The notes under the pieces are model-generated. The model saw only the letters and a program-made list of their open reading frames with translations. It was not told the DNA's origin and did no database searches. DNA of 10,946 nt from Candidatus Izemoplasma sp. (lineage in GTDB: Bacteria > Bacillota_I > Bacilli_A > Izemoplasmatales > Izemoplasmataceae), in the NCBI GenBank assembly GCA_021736285.1, contig JAIPGE010000030.1, positions 1-10,946 of the forward strand. The letters run 5' to 3'. Numbering within the stretch: position 1 is the stretch's first letter; each line of letters opens with the position of its first letter. The position numbers and the translations under genes are program-made. Shown one piece after another: positions 1-5,456 of this stretch.

Positions 1-1
1 T

Positions 2-1381
2 GATGAATCGATGTTAACTGGAGAATCTGTTCCCGTTCCTAAAGAAAAAGGTGACGAAGTCATCGGTGGGTCGATTAATCAAGAAAGTACGATCACATTA
101 CGGGTGTTAAAACTCGGTGACGATAGTTATCTCAATCAAGTCGTCAAAATGGTTGAAGAGGCCCAAAACAGCCGTTCTAGAACACAAGACCTAGCAAATA
201 AAGCTGCGAAATATTTGTTCTACATTGCCTTAAGTGCAGGGATTATCACCTTTACTGTATGGGCTATTATTACAAGAGACATTGGGTATGCATTAGAACG
301 TGCGGTAACAGTTATGGTTATCACGTGTCCCCATGCATTAGGTCTTGCGGCACCACTCGTTGTTGCACGTTCAACTTCGATTGCTGCGAAGAGTGGATTG
401 TTGATTAAAGACCGGGCGCACTTTGAACAAGGACGAAAGATTAACGCTATTGTCTTTGACAAGACAGGCACCCTAACCGAAGGTAAGTTTGAAGTAACTG
501 ATATTGTCGCTTTTTCTGATTTTACAGAAACTGATTTACTAACCTTTGCTGGAAGTTTAGAATCCCAATCAAGTCATCCGTTATCAAAAGGATTGATGAA
601 AGTTATTGAAGAACGCGACATTAAAACAAAAGAAATCACTTCTTTTGAATCAATGACTGGAAAGGGTATTAAAGGCGACCTTGATGGTAAAACAGTGATG
701 GTAATCAGTCCGAATTACTTAGACGAACTCGGATATGATTATGAAACAGACACCTATAAAGAAGTCGCAACGACAGGTAAAACGATATCATTTGTGGTTC
801 ACGATGAAACAGTGATTGGCTTTTATGCCTTAACTGATGTTATTCGTGAGTCAGCTAAAAAAGCAATAGACAAACTGAAATCATTAGACATCATTCCAAT
901 AATGGTTACTGGTGACAACCAAAAAGTTGCTGATTGGGTTGGAGATGAACTTGGTATTGAACATATTTATGCTGAAGTCCTTCCTGATGAAAAAGCAAAT
1001 ATTCTAAAAGAAATTCAAAAAGAATATGGCATGGTCGCAATGACGGGTGATGGTATTAACGATGCACCGGCATTGGTCTCAGCCGATTTAGGCATAGCTG
1101 TTGGCGCAGGAACTGATGTTGCCATTGAGTCCGCTGATATCATCTTGGTTAACAGTGACCCATTAGACATTGTTGCGGTTCTTACACTAGCCAAGAAAAC
1201 GTACCGAAAACTAAAACAAAATCTATGGTGGGCAGCTGGATATAATATCCTTGCTATCCCACTCGCAGCGGGCGTACTAGCATTTGCGGGAATTATTCTA
1301 AGTCCTGCAGTCGGGGCAATATTAATGAGCATGAGCACAGTTATTGTCGCCATTAATGCACAATTATTACGACAGCCTTAA
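2..1381 (+). CDS. copB: CopB-like heavy-metal P-type ATPase (P1B-3, CPH motif), 5' partial
   Basis: Membrane ATPase that exports a soft metal, most likely copper or silver, across the cytoplasmic membrane. The reading frame is open from base 2, so the N-terminus and first membrane helices lie outside the window; about 459 residues are visible against roughly 650-750 for the family. Numbering from the Met at base 11: the actuator TGES loop is at the very start, the membrane metal-site motif CPH is at 106-108, the phosphorylation motif DKTGT starts at Asp150, the nucleotide-binding HP motif is at His189, and GDGIND starts at about 346. The last two helices carry Tyr411-Asn412 and MSMST (439-443). 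CPH with YN and MSxST is the P1B-3 (CopB) signature, as opposed to CPC in CopA. A hairpin terminator follows the stop. The CueP operon downstream supports copper as substrate; the exact ion and oxidation state are inferred. Confidence 0.93.
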   Translation, partial: DESMLTGESVPVPKEKGDEVIGGSINQESTITLRVLKLGDDSYLNQVVKMVEEAQNSRSRTQDLANKAAKYLFYIALSAGIITFTVWAIITRDIGYALERAVTVMVITCPHALGLAAPLVVARSTSIAAKSGLLIKDRAHFEQGRKINAIVFDKTGTLTEGKFEVTDIVAFSDFTETDLLTFAGSLESQSSHPLSKGLMKVIEERDIKTKEITSFESMTGKGIKGDLDGKTVMVISPNYLDELGYDYETDTYKEVATTGKTISFVVHDETVIGFYALTDVIRESAKKAIDKLKSLDIIPIMVTGDNQKVADWVGDELGIEHIYAEVLPDEKANILKEIQKEYGMVAMTGDGINDAPALVSADLGIAVGAGTDVAIESADIILVNSDPLDIVAVLTLAKKTYRKLKQNLWWAAGYNILAIPLAAGVLAFAGIILSPAVGAILMSMSTVIVAINAQLLRQP

Positions 1382-1394
1382 TCATTACATAAGT

Positions 1395-1423
1395 GAATAG
1401 ACACCTAGTTTAGGTGTCTATTC
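1395..1423 (+). terminator. Rho-independent terminator after the P-type ATPase
   Basis: Perfect 13-bp stem (GAATAGACACCTA, 1395-1407, against its complement at 1411-1423) with a 3-nt loop, starting 14 bases after the ATPase stop. The tail (TTGTTC) is T-rich but short. On the opposite strand there is no T-tract, so it mainly serves the ATPase transcript and separates it from the genes downstream. Confidence 0.75.
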
Positions 1424-1479
1424 TTGTTCATAATCACTTCACAATTGTAATGTATTATGATAGTGTTATTGACAATAGA

Positions 1480-1655
1480 TTGATACAATGAACCTGTGAA
1501 CCTGCTCCCACCACTTAATCATTGATTTGAAGTGGGGGCTTCTCGGGTAATGCGCACTTCGCGCGCAAATTTATCGAGCTATCAAGGTTGTCCCATCCTC
1601 TAAAATAATTACTATTACTTAGTTTTCTGATTTTACTCCCTTCAATGATTTACCT
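1480..1655 (-). ncRNA. Orphan omega-RNA-like / IS200-IS605 right-end-like RNA
   Basis: Read on the - strand, this stretch shows the layout of the 3' part of TnpB guide RNAs. A small hairpin (TGCGC/GCGCA, + coordinates 1551-1567) is followed by ACCCGAGAAGC, then a C-rich/G-rich terminal hairpin (+ 1507-1538, nine pairs with one bulged U plus an inner AATC/GATT extension), then GGGAG and TTCAC ending near 1496. In IS200/IS605-type elements the right end stops just after such a hairpin and the next roughly 16 nt act as the guide; here that would be about 1495-1480. No tnpB or tnpA frame is found on either side. A good promoter sits directly upstream (1662-1690), giving a predicted start near 1655 and a scaffold of about 160 nt. 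The similarity is from memory of the element family, not from a search. It could be a decayed element, a MITE-like derivative, or an unrelated structured RNA. Confidence 0.5.
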
Positions 1656-1661
1656 AAATAT

Positions 1662-1690
1662 AGTATAGCATTTCTGTTTTGAAGAGGCAA
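1662..1690 (-). promoter_or_regulatory. Extended -10 promoter driving the omega-RNA-like transcript
   Basis: On the - strand: TTGCCT (-35, + 1685-1690), 17-bp spacer, TATACT (-10, + 1662-1667) preceded by TGC, an extended -10 element. The predicted start is near 1655. No coding frame follows on this strand before the structured region, which argues for an RNA product. Inverted repeats GCATTT/AAATGC (1668-1673, 1690-1695) and TTTCTG/CAGAAA (1671-1676, 1695-1700) overlap the spacer and -35 and could be an operator. Confidence 0.6.
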
Positions 1691-1705
1691 AATGCAGAAA
1701 ACGCA

Positions 1706-1814
1706 ATATTTTAGAAAAATGTATGTATTTCTGTACTAGAAATGGTATCTATTCATCACCCACTTACCATATTTTAGAAAATTTGCTTGAAGAGGGTGTT
1801 TTCTACATACGAAA
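1706..1814. promoter_or_regulatory. Repeat-rich upstream region of the two-component operon (operator candidate)
   Basis: Two exact copies of the 13-mer ATATTTTAGAAAA lie at 1706-1718 and 1769-1781, 63 bp apart, about six helical turns. Two palindrome-like elements with the form TTTC-N7-GAAA lie at 1728-1742 (inside the 6-5-6 inverted repeat ATTTCT/AGAAAT, 1727-1743) and 1800-1814. They sit between the - strand promoter and the response-regulator start at 1838. Autoregulation by the response regulator is a natural guess but is not shown. I could not pick one convincing sigma-A promoter for the operon here; TTGCTT (1783-1788) with TACATA (1804-1809) has only a 15-bp spacer. Confidence 0.4.
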
Positions 1815-1837
1815 CGATAAAGAAATTGGTGATAATC

Positions 1838-2518
1838 ATGAAAACAATACTGGTTTGTGAAGACCATAAAGAGATTAATCATTTGGTCACAACACACCTT
1901 GAAGAACAAGGGTATACTGTTTATCCAACCTATAATGCGATTGATGCATTACAGGTCTTTCGTGAAGAACAGCTTGATGTGATTATTACTGATTTACGGT
2001 TACCGGTGATGAGTGGTGAAGAATTTATTGCTGAAGTTAGAAAAACATCCGCTATACATATCATTGTAATTTCTGCGAAGACGGATTTAACAGATAAACT
2101 AAACGGGTTAAAAATTGGTGCGAACGATTATATTTATAAACCGTTTGTTCCTGAAGAAATCAGTTACAAATTGCGCAATTTGTTTTCTCAGAAAAACACA
2201 CCTAAAACACAGACGTTTCATCAAGGTGAACTGATTTTTAAACAAAATGATATGACACTTACAATCAACAATCAAGATGTCACATTAACTGCGGTAGAAT
2301 ATCGGCTCCTTAAGTATTTAATCATGCATCCTAAACAAGTCATCTCGCGGGACCAACTCCTCGACATTATTCATGATTATCAAGATGAGGTTTTTGATCG
2401 TGTGATTGATGTTCATATCAAAAACATCCGTAAAAAGATTAAGGCCCATAGTGACACACCCTATATTAAAACTGTCTATGGGTTAGGATATAAGTTTGTG
2501 GGTGATAAAGATGCGTAA
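1838..2518 (+). CDS. OmpR/PhoB-family response regulator
   Basis: DNA-binding response regulator of 226 aa, normal length for the family. The receiver domain covers about 1-115, with acidic pair Glu8-Asp9, phospho-acceptor Asp52 (in TDLRLP), Ser79 and Lys101 (in YKPF). The C-terminal winged helix (about 128-222) carries LTAVEYRLL, the recognition-helix stretch DRVIDVHIKNIRKKI and the closing YGLGYKF. I chose the ATG at 1838 rather than the upstream in-frame TTG at 1787 because the receiver begins exactly there (MKTILVCED) and a GGTGAT Shine-Dalgarno precedes it. The histidine kinase start overlaps its stop by 8 nt, so the two form a translationally coupled pair. Location in a CueP operon suggests control of copper genes (CopR/CusR-like role), which is inference. 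Confidence 0.93.
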   Translation: MKTILVCEDHKEINHLVTTHLEEQGYTVYPTYNAIDALQVFREEQLDVIITDLRLPVMSGEEFIAEVRKTSAIHIIVISAKTDLTDKLNGLKIGANDYIYKPFVPEEISYKLRNLFSQKNTPKTQTFHQGELIFKQNDMTLTINNQDVTLTAVEYRLLKYLIMHPKQVISRDQLLDIIHDYQDEVFDRVIDVHIKNIRKKIKAHSDTPYIKTVYGLGYKFVGDKDA

Positions 2519-3749
2519 ACCACTCTATCAACATTTCCGCAAAAACATCATCATTATCACATTGATTATTACTGTTATCTTTGCTGTGATGAATGGCTTT
2601 TTATACTTAATCAATCAAACATATCTAGAAACCAAAATTGAAGAAGAAAACCAAGCATTCTTAGAATTGACAACTCATCTAATGAATGAAAATGATATTG
2701 ATGTTGTGCTTGAGTATGTTGAACACTACACCCATATTCATGCCGTTGAAATTGAAATGGTAGATGACAATGATACAATGCTTTTCTCATCAAACATCAG
2801 TTATCGTTACACCAAACAGTATTTAATTGTGACAGACAAAGGTGAGTTCACACTCTTTATCGACAATACGGACAGTGTGACCACGATTGTAACAGAAAAC
2901 AACTTCTTATATGTTAATATTGCTTTGTTGGTTACCTATCTATTGGCAATTGGAATTCTTGTCTTTTATAATAAAAAAGCCAAAGACTCGATTGAAAACG
3001 ATGTTGTTAAACTGGTTCATTTCATCAATCACAAAACACTTTCTAGCAATACCTTTAGGTATGATGAATTTGCTGATATCTTTGACACATTAAAGACCGA
3101 CCTTGAACATATCGATCTCTTAAAAGAACAACGCAATATCAATGTTAAAGGACTTGCCCACAATATTAAAACACCTCTGACTGTCCTTTATACATTTCTG
3201 TCTCATGTAAAACAACAAAAACCATTAACAAAAGACGATCAGCAAGCCGCGTTAAATTCGGCTAAAAAGATTAATCAACTGGTGGATGATTTATTAACCG
3301 AAAATTATAACAATCAACGGTATCTAATTAACTTAAAAACAGAAACCTTAAAAATTATTAAACCATACCTGAATATTTTAAACACCAAAGGGATTACGAT
3401 TAACCATACATTAATGGATGTCACAGTAAAATGGAACAAAGAAGACTATACACGTGTGTTAGAAAACTTGTTGAACAATGTGTATCATTATTCAAAAAAT
3501 GATTCTTCTGTTGAACTCCTGTTACAACAAAACAATGACATCACGTTAACAATCACATCAAAACCAAATAATCTTGAGGAACTAGATCTCAATAAATTGT
3601 TTCAAAAAGGCTATTCAACCGCAACTTCTTCGACAAAAGGGTTAGGCCTTTATATGACAAAACTGTTGGTAACTGCGGTTGATGGTACAATCACTGCCCA
3701 AACCAAAGAGAATAACTTTATTGTTTCAATATCGATACCTTCTTCATAA
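2511..3749 (+). CDS. Membrane sensor histidine kinase, atypical H- and G1-boxes
   Basis: Sensor partner of the preceding regulator, 412 aa. TM1 is about 13-34, an extracytoplasmic sensing segment about 35-131, TM2 about 132-153, then a linker, a DHp helix with His217 (GLAHNIKTPLT), and an ATP-binding domain with N-box ENLLNN (318-323), an F-box-like LFQKGYS and G2 motif GLG (377-379). Two departures from the usual pattern are visible. The residue after the phospho-His is Asn instead of Glu/Asp. The DxGxG G1-box is replaced by TSKPNN, as in some Firmicute kinases of the AgrC type. The start is ATG at 2511, with GGTGAT at 2501-2506 inside the end of the regulator gene; the in-frame TTG at 2496 is upstream of that site. 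The signal is unknown from sequence; copper is inferred from the neighbours. Confidence 0.9.
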   Translation: MRKPLYQHFRKNIIIITLIITVIFAVMNGFLYLINQTYLETKIEEENQAFLELTTHLMNENDIDVVLEYVEHYTHIHAVEIEMVDDNDTMLFSSNISYRYTKQYLIVTDKGEFTLFIDNTDSVTTIVTENNFLYVNIALLVTYLLAIGILVFYNKKAKDSIENDVVKLVHFINHKTLSSNTFRYDEFADIFDTLKTDLEHIDLLKEQRNINVKGLAHNIKTPLTVLYTFLSHVKQQKPLTKDDQQAALNSAKKINQLVDDLLTENYNNQRYLINLKTETLKIIKPYLNILNTKGITINHTLMDVTVKWNKEDYTRVLENLLNNVYHYSKNDSSVELLLQQNNDITLTITSKPNNLEELDLNKLFQKGYSTATSSTKGLGLYMTKLLVTAVDGTITAQTKENNFIVSISIPSS

Positions 3750-3795
3750 TTGCTTTACATTTCTTGTGTAGTATATAGTTAAGAAGGTGATAGAT

Positions 3796-4104
3796 TTGAA
3801 ACTTAAAACAGTTATTCTCTTTTTCATTGCTTTAGTTATTGGTGCTTTACTAGCGCTCTTACTAAATCAATACCCGATTTTCTCTTGGGGGCACATGCCA
3901 TATATGATGGGTGGCTATCAAGGGTATAGTATCTTATGGATTGGCGGATTCTTCTTATTCATATTGTTGGTGTTTGGGGCGTTACTTTATGTCATAACAA
4001 AAGACATGAAAAAGCCTAAAACTGACATTTTAGAAGTACGCTTAGCCAAAGGTGAGATCAATATAGACGAGTATTATGAAATTAAAAAATTACTCAGAAA
4101 GTGA
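3796..4104 (+). CDS. SHOCT-domain membrane protein, 102 aa
   Basis: Small membrane protein: TM1 about 5-23, a short external loop with possible metal ligands (Trp31-Gly-His33-Met34 and Met37-Met38), TM2 about 46-67, and a cytoplasmic C-terminal SHOCT motif (about 76-101, ILEVRLAKGEINIDEYYEIKKLL). The best start is TTG at 3796, preceded by a strong Shine-Dalgarno AAGAAGGTGAT at 3781-3791; the in-frame GTG at 3787 lies inside that site. It begins 46 nt after the kinase stop and is followed 9 nt later by a second SHOCT gene. SHOCT domains are short C-terminal helices thought to mediate oligomerisation and are often found in small membrane proteins beside metal-resistance genes. The His/Met loop suggests a metal-related role; no activity can be assigned. 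Confidence 0.8.
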   Translation: MKLKTVILFFIALVIGALLALLLNQYPIFSWGHMPYMMGGYQGYSILWIGGFFLFILLVFGALLYVITKDMKKPKTDILEVRLAKGEINIDEYYEIKKLLRK

Positions 4105-4113
4105 TGTGATATT

Positions 4114-4284
4114 ATGATGTTATTATGGCCTTTATTAATTATCGGCTTAATTTACTTATTTTATAGAGAAGATATTTCTTTTCCAAGACAACAAAACCCA
4201 AAAAACATCCTTGATGAACGCCTTGCAAATGGCGACATTACAACACAAGAATACGAAACATTAAAACAAACATTGGAGGAATAA
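4114..4284 (+). CDS. Short SHOCT-domain membrane protein, 56 aa
   Basis: A short gene, easily missed, reading ATG ATG TTA TTA TGG at 4114 to TAA at 4282-4284. One N-terminal membrane segment (residues about 3-17, LLWPLLIIGLIYLFY) is followed by a charged linker and a complete SHOCT motif (NILDERLANGDITTQEYETLKQTL). It follows the 102-aa SHOCT protein by 9 nt and its end carries the GGAGGA Shine-Dalgarno (4275-4280) of the next gene, which starts 1 nt after its stop. Conserved packing and the second SHOCT copy make it a real gene. It looks like a shortened relative of its neighbour, perhaps a hetero-oligomer partner. Function unknown. Confidence 0.78.
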   Translation: MMLLWPLLIIGLIYLFYREDISFPRQQNPKNILDERLANGDITTQEYETLKQTLEE

Positions 4285-4285
4285 T

Positions 4286-4645
4286 ATGAACATTCTAAAA
4301 ATTACATTTATTGCAATTGTCGGTATGCTAGTTGGCTACACCGCAACACAGTTTATCAGCCAAGCAGATACAGCGTCACACGATGATACCGAAAACACGT
4401 ATTGTCATCAAGATGGCTATGACTTTGATCATTTCTTAGAGCGGTTTAGCGAAGCAGATCAGGTCATCATTTTAGCTGAACGTGATCGATTATTAACCGT
4501 TTATGAAGTGACGCTTGAAGACCTTGAAACAGATTATGATATGAGACATCAACTAATGGAAGATTTATGGGACTTTATCGACGACCAAGCAATTGAATTT
4601 GAAGATACTTACGCGTATCCTCGTCATGGTCATATGTGGCGATAA
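4286..4645 (+). CDS. Exported or membrane-anchored acidic protein, 119 aa, unknown family
   Basis: I do not recognise this family. The N-terminal hydrophobic helix (about 5-25) has no lipobox and no obvious cleavage site, so it is probably a membrane anchor or uncleaved signal. The rest (about 28-119) is strongly acidic and predicted mostly helical, with many Asp/Glu residues. Potential metal ligands sit at both ends of the exported part: Cys40-His41 near the start and His114-Gly-His116-Met117 near the C-terminus. The Shine-Dalgarno GGAGGA lies in the preceding gene. The CueP gene starts 2 nt after the stop with no good ribosome site of its own, which suggests coupled translation. Context points to extracytoplasmic copper binding or delivery as a CueP partner; this is inference only. 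Confidence 0.75.
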   Translation: MNILKITFIAIVGMLVGYTATQFISQADTASHDDTENTYCHQDGYDFDHFLERFSEADQVIILAERDRLLTVYEVTLEDLETDYDMRHQLMEDLWDFIDDQAIEFEDTYAYPRHGHMWR

Positions 4646-4647
4646 CG

Positions 4648-5181
4648 ATGAAACGTCTACTACTTGCTTTTACAGTCTTGACTGTGATTCTTCTTAGTGG
4701 TTGTCAAACGAACACTGATTCTTTAGCGGACTTAGGACTTGATAATTTATCTTCAAAAGCCATTTTAGATGGCCTCGCAGATGGATCAATTACGCCGGAT
4801 GGTTACGCCGTTAGTGTCTATGATGATGAGTTAGTTGTTATTGCGGATGATGAGCGATTTTATTTAGATATGCCAGAAGATCAATTCTATCTTTCTGTCG
4901 CACCTTTTATTGATCAAACACATGAGTGTTTGTATCATAGTGCAACAGGATGTCGTGGCGAAATGAAAGATGAAACATTTCATATTTCACTGATAAGTGA
5001 TTCAGGTACTGTGATTATGGATGAGACAATCACGTCACAAAGTAATGGATTCATCGATCTTTGGTTGCCACGTGATATTGAAGGGACATTAACAATTACT
5101 TATAATGACTTATCGACCTCTAAAACAATTACCACGTATACAGATGACAAAACCTGTGAAACAACAATGCAGCTTACCTGA
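4648..5181 (+). CDS. cueP: CueP-family copper-binding lipoprotein
   Basis: Extracytoplasmic copper-binding protein, 177 aa, with a lipoprotein signal peptide (MKRLLLAFTVLTVILLSGC, lipid-attached Cys19), so it sits on the outer face of the membrane. The family signature is clear: DQFYLSVAPFIDQTHECLYH (79-98), the CRGE that follows, GFIDLWLPRDIEGT (134-147) and the closing CETTMQLT. The three non-lipid cysteines, Cys94, Cys102 and Cys170, have the same spacing (8 and 68) as the conserved Cys96/Cys104/Cys172 that I recall for Salmonella CueP. In Salmonella, CueP is a periplasmic copper store linked to SodCII and copper resistance. The start is ATG 4648, where the signal peptide begins, rather than the upstream in-frame GTG at 4636. 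It has no strong Shine-Dalgarno and follows the previous stop by 2 nt. Confidence 0.9.
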   Translation: MKRLLLAFTVLTVILLSGCQTNTDSLADLGLDNLSSKAILDGLADGSITPDGYAVSVYDDELVVIADDERFYLDMPEDQFYLSVAPFIDQTHECLYHSATGCRGEMKDETFHISLISDSGTVIMDETITSQSNGFIDLWLPRDIEGTLTITYNDLSTSKTITTYTDDKTCETTMQLT

Positions 5182-5186
5182 CAATT

Positions 5187-5396
5187 ATGGATAACAATAC
5201 TATCTTATGTCATTGTCATAACATAACAGTGAAAGACATAACAGACTGTATTCAATCTGGAAAAACAACTTTTGAAGAAATTCAAGCATCAACATTGATT
5301 GGCTCTAGTTGTCCACCCTGTCTTGAAACAAGTAAACAACATTTTGAGACGATTAAACAATCATTCATTGAAGAATTAAACACCAAAACACCTTGA
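5187..5396 (+). CDS. BFD-like [2Fe-2S]-binding small protein, 69 aa
   Basis: Stand-alone bacterioferritin-associated-ferredoxin-like domain. Cys8-x-Cys10 near the N-terminus and Cys42-x-x-Cys45 (GSSCPPC) form the usual four-Cys [2Fe-2S] site; Cys21 is extra. The spacing CxC-x31-CxxC and the text between (NITVKDITDCIQSGKTTFEEI) fit the Fer2_BFD family. It lies 5 nt after cueP with no clear ribosome site, so it is probably translated with cueP. Its stop TGA lies inside the left arm of the operon terminator. A BFD-type cluster domain is also the N-terminal half of the Archaeoglobus copper chaperone CopZ, so a redox or chaperone role in copper handling is possible. A role in iron release, as for true Bfd, is the alternative, but no ferritin gene is nearby. 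Confidence 0.85.
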   Translation: MDNNTILCHCHNITVKDITDCIQSGKTTFEEIQASTLIGSSCPPCLETSKQHFETIKQSFIEELNTKTP

Positions 5397-5432
5397 CTAT
5401 CAGAATACCTATAGTAACAAGGTGTTTTTTTT
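5385..5432 (+). terminator. Strong terminator closing the copper operon, usable in both directions
   Basis: AAAACACCTTG (5385-5395) pairs perfectly with CAAGGTGTTTT (5418-5428); inside it CTAT/ATAG (5397-5400, 5411-5414) adds four pairs. An eight-T run (5425-5432) follows on the + strand. On the - strand the same hairpin is followed by a shorter TTTT and lies 25-70 nt beyond the phosphotransferase stop, so it can serve both convergent units. Confidence 0.9.
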
Positions 5433-5456
5433 AATGAATTATATGGACTTATTTTC

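Noticed and set aside
1015..1353. Minus-strand frame inside the ATPase gene
   Set aside because: It lies wholly opposite the conserved hinge and C-terminal membrane region of the ATPase and shows no protein-like features.
1480..1655. 6S RNA as an alternative identity, because of a shared CCGAGAAGCC stretch
   Set aside because: The predicted 5' end has no complementary 3' end to form the long closing stem of 6S RNA, and the C-rich/G-rich terminal hairpin fits an element right end better. Kept as a check, not a call.
1560..1837. A decayed tnpB coding region upstream of the omega-RNA-like unit on the - strand
   Set aside because: Translating parts of the - strand here gave no TnpB motifs and no long open frame; the promoter and repeats fill the space.
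1787..1837. Upstream TTG start for the response regulator adding 17 residues
   Set aside because: The added residues precede the canonical receiver start, and the GGTGAT ribosome site points to the ATG at 1838.
3750..3780. A separate promoter for the SHOCT genes (TTGCTT-16-TATATA)
   Set aside because: The predicted start would fall inside the Shine-Dalgarno at 3781-3791, leaving almost no leader; read-through from the kinase is simpler.
4636..4647. GTG start for CueP four codons upstream
   Set aside because: It would overlap the previous gene and place residues before a clean lipoprotein signal peptide starting at the ATG 4648.
4102..5396. UGA read as tryptophan (mycoplasma code)
   Set aside because: TGA ends the SHOCT, CueP and BFD genes at the expected family lengths, and tryptophans are coded by TGG.
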